A stretch of 22,122 nt of DNA, from NCBI GenBank assembly GCA_003266145.1, contig MVJJ01000065.1, positions 1 to 22,122 of the forward strand. The letters are read 5' to 3'. Source of the stretch: Methanosphaera sp. SHI613 (GTDB lineage Archaea > Methanobacteriota > Methanobacteria > Methanobacteriales > Methanobacteriaceae). Under the pieces are notes generated by a model, which saw only the letters and a program-made list of their open reading frames with translations, was not told where the DNA came from and made no database searches. This document shows positions 1 to 7,019 of the stretch, in pieces (the first letter of the stretch is position 1; each line of letters begins with the position of its first letter). Position numbers and translations under genes: made by a program.

Positions 1-1071
1 CGTAGAATTTTATTTTCAACGCCATTTTTTATGATATACGAATTTTTTGCACTGAAGTATTTGTCAAATCTATTCGTTACATTCAATGACCTATACATTA
101 TTCCGGTAATAATACTTCTTGAGGCCACACGCATCATTCCAACATTTACTGAACGAAATAAGTCAACGAAGACAGGTAGATTCCTATCCACATTTTATGG
201 TGTCTATGAATGGTTTTTAATGATGCTCTTTTTCTATCTGATACTTATGAATATAATAAGTATATTTACTGTTCATACACGGATAATATATGTTGTTTCA
301 CTTGGCATTCTCATCATAATAGGAGCCTATGCCTATATTCATGCCCATAAGATAATAGTTAAGGAACGCATACTGGAATTTGATGATGTTAACACCGAAT
401 ACAGCATCATTCACCTGTCCGATGTTCACTTCGGATCAGTCAGACACAAAGAAATCATCGAAAATATTGCAGACAGGATACGACATCTGCAGGATAATTG
501 TGATATTGTTATAATCTCCGGAGATCTGGCAGACGGCTCATGTATAGTAAATGAAGATGACTTTAAGCCACTGGCAGATATCAAGATTCCGGTGATATTC
601 ACATCAGGAAATCATGATTATTATCCCGGCTTGGAAAATGTTCATAAGGCATGCCATAACGCCAATATTATAATAGTGGAAAATGATGTCTATGAATTTG
701 AAGACCTGAACATCTACGGGTTAAGCTATAGCTTCGGCGATATTCCAATGCCTACTGCTTCAGAGTTAAAGAAGGTTATCAAGGAGGATAAAATCAACAT
801 CGTCAACTATCACATACCCAATGGATGGGATGAGCTATCGGCGATAGGATTTGACATTCAATTATCTGGACATACACATGGGGGACAATTCTATCCTGTC
901 ACATTCTTCGGTAAAATGTTATATGAAGGACATAACATGGGACTGTTTAAAAAGACATCAGGCAGGACACATTATCTTCACGTGACAACTGGTGTTGGCT
1001 CAATGGATATGCCGATGAGGTGGGGTACAGATTCGGAGATGGTAATTCTAAAGATAGTTAAGACAAGATAA
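1..1071 (+). CDS. Membrane-anchored metallophosphoesterase (YkuE/calcineurin-like), 5'-partial
   Basis: Calcineurin-like phosphoesterase with an N-terminal membrane part, probably acting on a phosphoester at the membrane; the substrate cannot be told. Counted from the ATG at 31, residues ~15-105 hold about three to four hydrophobic segments. The soluble domain then shows the metal-binding set in order: SDVHFG (D131, H133), SGDLADG, SGNHDYY, NYHIP and SGHTHGG. The family is known for binding two metal ions through these residues. The frame is open from base 1 to the ATG at 31 with no stop, and no Shine-Dalgarno sequence precedes that ATG, so the true start most likely lies upstream of the window and this is a 5'-truncated gene. 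ftsY follows on the same strand after 91 nt with its own TATA-like element, so it need not be co-transcribed. Family assignment is firm; biological role is open. Confidence 0.88.
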   Translation, partial: RRILFSTPFFMIYEFFALKYLSNLFVTFNDLYIIPVIILLEATRIIPTFTERNKSTKTGRFLSTFYGVYEWFLMMLFFYLILMNIISIFTVHTRIIYVVSLGILIIIGAYAYIHAHKIIVKERILEFDDVNTEYSIIHLSDVHFGSVRHKEIIENIADRIRHLQDNCDIVIISGDLADGSCIVNEDDFKPLADIKIPVIFTSGNHDYYPGLENVHKACHNANIIIVENDVYEFEDLNIYGLSYSFGDIPMPTASELKKVIKEDKINIVNYHIPNGWDELSAIGFDIQLSGHTHGGQFYPVTFFGKMLYEGHNMGLFKKTSGRTHYLHVTTGVGSMDMPMRWGTDSEMVILKIVKTR

Positions 1072-1073
1072 CT

Positions 1074-1100
1074 TATTATTTTTCAATTACTTTTTATTTG
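1074..1100 (+). terminator. T-rich terminator after the phosphoesterase gene
   Basis: Directly after the stop codon the plus strand is rich in T runs (three clusters of four to five T). Archaeal transcription commonly ends at such poly-T tracts without a hairpin. Inferred from position and composition only. Confidence 0.35.
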
Positions 1101-1108
1101 ATAAAAGA

Positions 1109-1118
1109 CATATATATT
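1109..1118 (+). promoter_or_regulatory. Putative TATA box of ftsY
   Basis: CATATATATT lies about 45-54 nt upstream of the ftsY TTG start. With the usual archaeal spacing of ~25 nt this puts transcription start near 1137 and leaves a short leader that contains the ribosome binding region AAGGATCGTGAG (1148-1159). Confidence 0.4.
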
Positions 1119-1162
1119 CATAATATAATTCAACATGAAATTTTTATAAGGATCGTGAGAAA

Positions 1163-2890
1163 TTGTTCGATTTTCTAAAAAAGAAGTTAAATAAAACAAT
1201 AAAAGATGCTTCTGAGTCTACAGAAGAAGAAATGACACAACATGATAAAGAGTTTGCAAAAGATTTAGATAATCTCGAAGAAGCATTTAGTTCAATTGAA
1301 GACAAGTATTCTAAAAGTACTGATGAAGAAGAAAAATCAGAAGACGCCACTGATGATGTGAAAGACAGTGGAGTTGAAGATGACGATAAAAAAGAGGACA
1401 TCAGCCAAGAGGATAATGCTGATGTTAAAGAGGATGCTTCAGTTGACACTGATACAGAAGAGGAAGTTGAAAGTATAGAAGATGATGAAGAAAAAGAAGA
1501 GGAATCAGCTTCTGAGGATGAAGATAAGGAAGATGAAGAAGATGATCAAGAGGATTCTGATGAAACTTCTCAAGAGGAAGACCAAGAAGATTCTGATAAA
1601 GAGGATTCTGAAAGTTCTGACGACGTAGGTGAAGAAAAACCTGAAGAAGAGAAAAAAGAGGAAAATAAAGGTAAATTCTCATTCTTCAGAAGAAACAAGA
1701 AAGAAGAAAAACCTGAAAAGTCTGAACCAGAAGAAAAAGAGAAAGATTCATCTGATGAGGAAATTGTCGAAGAGGATAATACCGAACAAGAGGAATCTAC
1801 CGCACCAGAAGAAAAAGAATCAGAAGAGGATGAAAAAGAAGAGAAAAAAGGAAGGTTCTCATTCTTCAGAAGAAACAAAACGGAAGATAAAAAAGAGGAA
1901 AGTACCAGTGAATCTGAAGAAAAAGAAGAAGTTGAGAAAGAAGCTGAAGAAAAAACTGAAGAAAGTGTTGAAGAACCTGTCAAAGAGCCTGAAAAGGAGA
2001 AGGAAGAATCCGGTGGAATGTTCTCATTCATCACCAAGAAAACCATTAAGGAAGAGGATATTGAAGATATTCTGGATGAATTATTCATGTCACTTCTTGA
2101 AGGTGATGTAGCATATGAAGTAGCCGATAAAATTGTTGAATCAGTTAAGGAAGATTTAATCGGTAAGAAAATCCAACGTAGAGGAGATATGGAACTGTTT
2201 ACCACCAACGCTTTAAAAAGCGCCATTACCGAAATCATAGACAACGGTTCATATGACCTGCTGGGCAATATCGAGGAGTCCAAAAAGAGAGGCGAACCGT
2301 ATAAAATCATGTTTGTAGGTATAAACGGTACAGGTAAGACAACAACCATCGCAAAAATGGCAACATACCTTGAAAAACATGGTTACTCATCAGTATTCGG
2401 AGCATCAGATACATTCAGAGCAGGTGCTATCGAACAGCTTGAACATCACGCAAAGAATCTTAACCTTAAGATTATCAAACATGAACGTAACTCCGATCCT
2501 GCAGCAGTTGCATATGATGCCGTAGAACATGCAAGAGCTACAGGTAAGGACGTTGTACTTATTGATACGTCAGGTCGTATGCAGACAAACGCAAACCTTA
2601 TGGATGAGATGAAGAAAATCAAAAGGGTATCCCAGCCGGACTTTGTAATGTATGTTGGAGATGCACTTATGGGTAATGATGCAACAGAACAGGCAAGTAA
2701 GTTCAATGAAGTTATTGATATTGATGGAATCATACTTACCAAGGCTGATGCTGACGCTAAAGGTGGAGCCGCATTATCAATAGGTCATGTGATTCATAAG
2801 CCAATACTCTTTATCGGTACTGGTCAATCATATGATGATTTAATGGAATTTAAACCTGAATGGATGATTAACTTAATATTTGAAGAATAA
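1163..2890 (+). CDS. ftsY: Signal recognition particle receptor FtsY with long acidic N-terminal region
   Basis: SRP receptor GTPase that docks SRP-ribosome complexes at the membrane for co-translational insertion. The start is TTG at 1163, giving the typical basic-amphipathic beginning MFDFLKKKL; AAGGATCGTGAG lies just upstream. Residues ~15-285 are a very acidic, low-complexity Glu/Asp/Ser/Lys region. It is interrupted by two near-identical motifs, GKFSFFRRNK (170-179) and GRFSFFRRNK (230-239), and a third variant GMFSFITKK (285-293) at the entry to the NG domain. The NG domain shows GINGTGKT (G1, 386-393), DTFRAGA (G2), DTSGR (G3, 468-472) and TKAD (G4, 526-529), followed by AKGGAALSI. Length is 575 aa, much longer than the roughly 300-450 aa common in archaea, entirely because of the N-terminal extension. 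DTSGR replaces the usual DTAGR, a mild change unlikely to abolish GTPase function. Confidence 0.97.
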   Translation: MFDFLKKKLNKTIKDASESTEEEMTQHDKEFAKDLDNLEEAFSSIEDKYSKSTDEEEKSEDATDDVKDSGVEDDDKKEDISQEDNADVKEDASVDTDTEEEVESIEDDEEKEEESASEDEDKEDEEDDQEDSDETSQEEDQEDSDKEDSESSDDVGEEKPEEEKKEENKGKFSFFRRNKKEEKPEKSEPEEKEKDSSDEEIVEEDNTEQEESTAPEEKESEEDEKEEKKGRFSFFRRNKTEDKKEESTSESEEKEEVEKEAEEKTEESVEEPVKEPEKEKEESGGMFSFITKKTIKEEDIEDILDELFMSLLEGDVAYEVADKIVESVKEDLIGKKIQRRGDMELFTTNALKSAITEIIDNGSYDLLGNIEESKKRGEPYKIMFVGINGTGKTTTIAKMATYLEKHGYSSVFGASDTFRAGAIEQLEHHAKNLNLKIIKHERNSDPAAVAYDAVEHARATGKDVVLIDTSGRMQTNANLMDEMKKIKRVSQPDFVMYVGDALMGNDATEQASKFNEVIDIDGIILTKADADAKGGAALSIGHVIHKPILFIGTGQSYDDLMEFKPEWMINLIFEE

Positions 2891-3035
2891 ACACCCTTCC
2901 TTTTTTTAATTTTTAAAAATAGATTACTCACCAAAAATGTAAACCCGAATAAAGTGGATATTTTCAGCAACTTTATTTAAAACTAGTTTTTACAATCAAA
3001 TAAAATATATAATTAAAATAAGCTTTTTAATATAC

Positions 3036-3068
3036 CAGTCAACAGTAATAAAATATTACTGCTGACTG
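3036..3068. repeat. Long near-perfect inverted repeat (15-bp stem, 3-nt loop)
   Basis: The arms 3036-3050 and 3054-3068 are complementary at 14 of 15 positions around an AAA loop. The single mismatch (A3042/C3062) becomes a G-U pair if transcribed from the minus strand, so a minus-strand RNA would form a continuous 15-bp hairpin. On the plus strand it is followed by six A residues, so it is not a classical bacterial terminator in that orientation. It sits between two converging genes, where it may end transcription, protect 3' ends or bind a protein. Confidence 0.7.
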
Positions 3069-3087
3069 AAAAAATCTAATCAATAGT

Positions 3088-3129
3088 TGTAATTACCATA
3101 TTTCGAAATATATTGTAAAGATAATTACA
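3088..3129. repeat. Nested inverted repeats around a 14-bp palindrome
   Basis: TGTAATTA (3088-3095) and TAATTACA (3122-3129) are perfect complements. Between them lies the perfect 14-bp palindrome ATATTTCGAAATAT (3098-3111). The function is unknown; position in a convergent gap suggests a transcription end region or a protein binding site. Confidence 0.55.
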
Positions 3130-3217
3130 GTTATACTTTTATTTATTTTAACTTTTATATTTTTAGTTAAAAAATATCAAAAAAAGATAAGAAAATTAAA
3201 TTTTTAGTAAATCAATA

Positions 3218-3895
3218 TTATTTACTTGCCCCATATATGGCATTGCTGCAGTACTTCCAGATGACCTCAGCATCAGTGAATCCGACTTTCTGCATTAGCT
3301 GAATATGTTTTGTCAATGTTATTGGAAAATCATTGGCATGTCTTTTCTGTTTATGTGCATCAATTTCATCCTGTGACAACCCGTTGCTTTTCATAAACTC
3401 CATAAATACTGATTCGTTTAACTGTTCAAGGTATTCACTGTTTGACTTTACGACATCAGCATTGTAGAATACCCCACCTTCATTCAATGCATCATATATA
3501 TGCTGGTACATATCCAGTTTTGCCTCATCAGTCGTGATATGATGCAATGCCAATGAGGATATGATTACATCGTAGCTATCGATGATGTCTATTATTGTAA
3601 AATCACCCAGAACGTACTCGATTGAATCATAGGATGCCAGTTTCCTTTTTGCCAATCCAAGCATGTTTTCAGATATGTCCAGACAGGTTACATGAGCATT
3701 GGGGAATCTTTCAAGTACCTTCATAGTGATGTTTCCTGTTCCACACCCCAAATCCAATACTTTTATATCCTCATTATCATAGGGAATACAGCTTATCAGG
3801 ACATCAGTCATTTCTTCATATCTTGGAATTGTTATATGTACCGTCTTGTCAAACTTTTCTGCTTCGTCATTAAAATGATTTCCTAAATTGGACAT
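3218..3895 (-). CDS. Class I SAM-dependent methyltransferase
   Basis: A 225-aa Rossmann-fold methyltransferase. Motif I is VLDLGCGTG (residues ~46-54), followed by an acidic motif II region (LDISENML), SSLALHHI in the motif IV region, and LNEGGVFYNADVV for the later strand. This layout is typical of the ubiE/Methyltransf_25 type, but small-molecule, lipid and protein substrates are all possible and the sequence does not decide. The ATG at 3895 has a good ribosome binding site (AAGGTGGTC) within 10 nt. It starts only 9 nt after the stop of the DUF368 gene on the same strand, so the two are almost certainly one operon with this gene second. Function stays general. Confidence 0.9.
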   Translation of the reverse strand: MSNLGNHFNDEAEKFDKTVHITIPRYEEMTDVLISCIPYDNEDIKVLDLGCGTGNITMKVLERFPNAHVTCLDISENMLGLAKRKLASYDSIEYVLGDFTIIDIIDSYDVIISSLALHHITTDEAKLDMYQHIYDALNEGGVFYNADVVKSNSEYLEQLNESVFMEFMKSNGLSQDEIDAHKQKRHANDFPITLTKHIQLMQKVGFTDAEVIWKYCSNAIYGASK

Positions 3896-3904
3896 TTGAC
3901 CACC

Positions 3905-4765
3905 TTATATTATTTCATAATTAAACTTGGTATCGATGAATAGTACTATCAGCATTCCTATTATTCCTATTACAAGACAGATGATTAATGAGAACATATC
4001 TCCTGTTACAATGTTTTGCATAGGTACACGTAGGGATCCCAGCATGATACCTATCAGTGCTGCTACGGTTAGTTGTTTGTGGTTTTCCAGCAGATATTTG
4101 ATTATTCTACTCATTATCATGAATCCACATCCTGCACCGGCTATGAATACTATTATCTCCACTATTGAAATTCTGTGCAATACTGCTATCATGTATTCAT
4201 ATTGTCCTAAAAGCAGTAGTAGTGATGATCCGCTTATTCCCGGTAGCAACATCGCACATATTGCGGTAAATCCTGATATGAATAGTACAGGCAGTGAATG
4301 TGATGCTTGTAGTGGGTTTAATCCTACGAAGAGATATGCGAGTATTGCAAATATTATAGTAATCGTTATTGCCCTTACATTCAATGCATCCAATTGCTTA
4401 TATAATATGTATATTGACGCCAATATTAACCCGGCAAAGAATGAATATGTATAACCGGCGTAGCTTCCTAATAAAAAGTTTATCACACCTGCCATCAGTA
4501 TCATGGCCAATGCTATACCTATACCCAATGGTATGAAGAATTCAAAGTCCACCTCTTCAAATAGCTGTCTTTTGAATTCAGCCATGTCCCCCTTAAGTAA
4601 TGGCCTTAAAAAGAGTAATTTGATGTTACTGATGGAGGCTATCAACTTATCGTATATTCCGGTGATTAATGCTATAGTTCCACCGGATATGCCCGGCATG
4701 ATATCCGATGCTCCCATCAGAAATCCTCTGAGGAATATCTTTAGTAAATCTATATAATCTGTCAT
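3905..4765 (-). CDS. DUF368 family polytopic membrane protein (possible polyprenyl-phosphate translocase)
   Basis: A 286-aa multi-spanning membrane protein. The family hallmark appears twice: MGASDIMPGISGGT near the N-terminus (17-30) and LLPGISGSS in the middle (173-181), the internal repeat expected of this fold. About eight hydrophobic segments can be drawn. Recent work on bacterial DUF368 members (PopT) links them to moving undecaprenyl phosphate across the membrane. Archaea use other polyprenyl or dolichyl phosphate carriers, so a matching role in carrier recycling for pseudomurein or N-glycan assembly is plausible but inferred. The ATG at 4765 is preceded by GGGAG at good spacing. It is first in a two-gene unit with the methyltransferase and divergent from the dUTPase-like gene. 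Confidence 0.9.
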   Translation of the reverse strand: MTDYIDLLKIFLRGFLMGASDIMPGISGGTIALITGIYDKLIASISNIKLLFLRPLLKGDMAEFKRQLFEEVDFEFFIPLGIGIALAMILMAGVINFLLGSYAGYTYSFFAGLILASIYILYKQLDALNVRAITITIIFAILAYLFVGLNPLQASHSLPVLFISGFTAICAMLLPGISGSSLLLLLGQYEYMIAVLHRISIVEIIVFIAGAGCGFMIMSRIIKYLLENHKQLTVAALIGIMLGSLRVPMQNIVTGDMFSLIICLVIGIIGMLIVLFIDTKFNYEII

Positions 4766-4901
4766 AATTTATTCTCCCTGTTATTGAAAAACAATAAAAT
4801 TTAGATATTAGTAGTTTTATTGATTATAGGATATAATTTTATTTGATGAAAATATTTTTTAATGACGAATTTAAGATAATAATTTATAAGGAGATATGAT
4901 G
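4766..4901. promoter_or_regulatory. Divergent promoter region
   Basis: A 136-nt AT-rich spacer between divergent genes. The segment around 4826-4842 (TATAGGATATAATTTTAT) has TATA-like sequence readable on both strands. On the plus side AAGGAG at 4888-4893 is the ribosome binding site. Exact start points cannot be fixed by eye. Confidence 0.4.
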
Positions 4902-5378
4902 ATGTTAGGAGAACATGAATTAAAGAAGTTATTCCCGGAGTATGCTGATTCGATTGAAGCTTCCGGTATTGATTTGAAGGTTGACCGAGTATTTAAGCAG
5001 GCAAGTGGCGGTTCTTTGATTGACGATGTTAAGAATTTGCCTGAACTTGAGGAAATCACCGATGATATTGTCACGCTCGAGCCGAAAACAGCTTATAGCG
5101 TTATGATGAAGGGCAAGATTAAGATTCCTAAGGGTTATACTATGCTTTATCTGCCGAGATCCACCCTTCTAAGATCATTCATATCGGTACATACGGCTGT
5201 AGGCGATCCTAATTTTTATGGAACGCTGCAATTTATGGTAGTTAATAATGGTGAATATCCATTTAAGCTGAAAAAAGGTGAACGTATAGTTCAGGCCGTC
5301 GTATTTTCAGTAAAAGGTTCTGGTGAATATAACGGTTCATATCAAGAAGAGGAAATTGTTGATAAAAATGAAGACTGA
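4902..5378 (+). CDS. dCTP deaminase/dUTPase-fold protein, probably dUTP diphosphatase
   Basis: A 158-aa trimeric dUTPase/dCTP deaminase superfamily protein that would keep uracil out of DNA or supply dUMP. Visible motifs: SGIDLKV (21-27), PRSTLLR (85-91), GDPNFYG (101-107, with the Asp that orders the catalytic water in dUTPases), and GERIVQAVVF (126-135). dCTP deaminases carry an essential Glu in the strand after the Asp motif (LEF type); here the matching place reads TLQFMVVN, with Gln, which favours dUTPase activity or an atypical member. The C-terminal YNGSYQ resembles deaminase-type tails rather than the Gly-rich motif V of classical dUTPases. Three ATG codons stand in a row (4896, 4899, 4902). 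AAGGAG at 4888-4893 is too close to the first, so 4902 (or 4899) is preferred. Its end overlaps the next gene by 11 nt. Confidence 0.85.
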   Translation: MLGEHELKKLFPEYADSIEASGIDLKVDRVFKQASGGSLIDDVKNLPELEEITDDIVTLEPKTAYSVMMKGKIKIPKGYTMLYLPRSTLLRSFISVHTAVGDPNFYGTLQFMVVNNGEYPFKLKKGERIVQAVVFSVKGSGEYNGSYQEEEIVDKNED

Positions 5379-6957
5379 TAAGAATATTGCCCAATATCTT
5401 GTTAATAAGCTTGAAAAAGAGGGCGTGGAATATGTTTTTGGTTATCCCGGTGAGCAGGTTCTTCCGATTTATGAGGCCTTGCGTAATTCCAAAATCAAGC
5501 ATGTGCTTGTCAAACATGAACAGGCGGCGGCTCATGCTGCTGATTGTTATGCCCGGATAACCGGTAAGTATGGTGTCTGTATAGCTACTGCAGGACCTGG
5601 TGCAATGAATCTGGTTATGGGCGTTGCTACCGCCTACAAGGATAATGTTCCGTTGATTGTCATTACAGGTGATGTTGAAAAGGCCCAGCGTGAGAGTGAC
5701 TGTTTCCAGCAGATGGACATAAACGGTGTCTTTAAGCCTATTACGTTGAAGTCCTATTATTCCTGCACTCCCGAAAAGCTTGAGAACAATATTGAGGAAG
5801 TTTTTAACTATAAAAAAAGTGGAATTAATGGTCCATTCCATATAAATATACCAAAAGATGTTCAAAATAAACCGATGAATGTACATCACAGAACTATTAT
5901 TAAGAAAAAAATAGGAGAAGTTATCGAATCATCACTTTGGGATACGATTAAAGATATAGATGATAGCATAAAACCATTAATAATTGTAGGTTCCGGCGTT
6001 ATTTATGCAGGTTGTATTGATGAGTTGAAAAGGTTTATTGAAAAGACACACATACCTATGGCAACAACATTCACAGCAAGGGGTATCATATCAGAACATG
6101 ACGAGATGAACCTAGGATTGACAGGTTCACGTGGAACAAAGCAGGCAAACTATGCTGCAAGTCATGCAGATTTGATACTGGCATTCGGCTGCAGATTATC
6201 TGATAGAACATTGAAACATGTGACCACAAAGAACATAATACAGATTAATACCAACACAGAACATAACCATGCAAACAAGTTCTACAACTACAACATCAAG
6301 GAATTTTTAGAAAAGATAAACGCCAAGGACCTGCCAGAAAAGGATAGTAAATGGCTGCATAGGATAAAGTCCCAGGGCGAATATCCACCTAATGAAATAA
6401 TTGAAACAGAAGGACTGCATCCTGAAGAAGTAATAAATACGATACTTTCTAAACAGGATGAAAACATAACATACATATTCGATGCGGGTCAAAGTCCCAC
6501 ATACTTTACCACAAACTCAAAAGCCCAGAAAAGCGGACAACTATTGTTTTCAGGAGGATTTGGTCCGATGGGCTATGCATTGCCCGCAAGTATCGGTGCA
6601 AGCTTTGCCACAGATGACGTTATCATAGCATGTCCCGGTGACGGATCGATACAGATGACTATTGAGGAATTGGCGACGATAAACACTTATAAGCTACCTG
6701 TAATAATCGTCGTACTCGATAATAATCTGCTTGGAATAATAAAACAGTGGCAGGATATGCAAAAACTCGAAAACTATCAGGTAAAACTTGATAATCCGGA
6801 CTTTGTAGCATTGTCCCAGGCATACAATATTGACGCCGAGGAGATTACAAGCATCGATCAGCTTAGCCAAAAGCTGGATGAGGCCATTGAAAACAAGAAG
6901 GCGAAATTGTTACACGTAATAATTGAAGACGTGCCTATTCCAATGCCAAGGGAATAA
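5368..6957 (+). CDS. Acetolactate synthase-like thiamine diphosphate enzyme
   Basis: A 529-aa ThDP-dependent enzyme of the acetolactate synthase large-subunit (IlvB) family. It would decarboxylate a 2-oxo acid and transfer the carbon unit to an acceptor. The PYR domain holds the catalytic Glu in KHEQAAAHAA (E51) and ATAGPGAMN. The C-terminal PP domain has the cofactor motif GDG (424-426) followed 25 residues later by DNN (451-453), then LGIIKQWQ, which resembles true acetohydroxyacid synthases. The frame opens at 5323, but ATG 5368 gives the normal N-terminus and fits a compact overlap with the upstream dUTPase-like gene; GAGGA near 5349 could be its weak ribosome binding site. No small regulatory subunit gene follows, which argues for a stand-alone paralogue or another 2-oxo acid activity. 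Family secure, substrate not. Confidence 0.88.
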   Translation: MKTDKNIAQYLVNKLEKEGVEYVFGYPGEQVLPIYEALRNSKIKHVLVKHEQAAAHAADCYARITGKYGVCIATAGPGAMNLVMGVATAYKDNVPLIVITGDVEKAQRESDCFQQMDINGVFKPITLKSYYSCTPEKLENNIEEVFNYKKSGINGPFHINIPKDVQNKPMNVHHRTIIKKKIGEVIESSLWDTIKDIDDSIKPLIIVGSGVIYAGCIDELKRFIEKTHIPMATTFTARGIISEHDEMNLGLTGSRGTKQANYAASHADLILAFGCRLSDRTLKHVTTKNIIQINTNTEHNHANKFYNYNIKEFLEKINAKDLPEKDSKWLHRIKSQGEYPPNEIIETEGLHPEEVINTILSKQDENITYIFDAGQSPTYFTTNSKAQKSGQLLFSGGFGPMGYALPASIGASFATDDVIIACPGDGSIQMTIEELATINTYKLPVIIVVLDNNLLGIIKQWQDMQKLENYQVKLDNPDFVALSQAYNIDAEEITSIDQLSQKLDEAIENKKAKLLHVIIEDVPIPMPRE

Positions 6958-6965
6958 TTAAAATC

Positions 6966-6996
6966 AATATTTATTTATTACTTTTTTTAGAAAAAG
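6966..6996. terminator. Bidirectional terminator region
   Basis: After the ThDP gene a T-rich run ends in a short hairpin, CTTTTT (6981-6986) with AAAAAG (6991-6996) around TTAG. It is the only spacer between this gene and the converging radical SAM gene, and is T-rich when read from either side. Confidence 0.45.
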
Positions 6997-7019
6997 AGAA
7001 AATGAAAAGTGGATGGGTG

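Larger units (their letters stand above)
2891..3217. other. Convergent AT-rich intergenic region with inverted repeats
   Basis: A 327-nt space between the ends of ftsY (+) and the methyltransferase gene (-). I see no credible ORF. It begins with a T-rich tract just after ftsY (about 2899-2917), a likely poly-T terminator. Two strong inverted-repeat structures follow and are listed separately. The left-hand part (3130-3200) is also rich in A/T runs and can serve as poly-T terminator for the minus-strand gene. Confidence 0.6.

Noticed and set aside
1629..2111. A 160-codon very basic Lys-rich open frame overlapping ftsY, and Ser/Leu-rich frames on the opposite strand
   Set aside because: They are by-products of the repetitive GAA/GAT/AAA codons in the acidic part of ftsY; no ribosome binding site and no family pattern.
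3692..4757. Plus-strand ORFs opposite the methyltransferase and DUF368 genes
   Set aside because: The minus-strand frames have clear family motifs and ribosome binding sites; the plus frames have neither.
5323..5367. Upstream ATG at 5323 as start of the ThDP enzyme
   Set aside because: It would add 15 residues not typical of the family and a 56-nt overlap with the previous gene; ATG 5368 gives the expected N-terminus.
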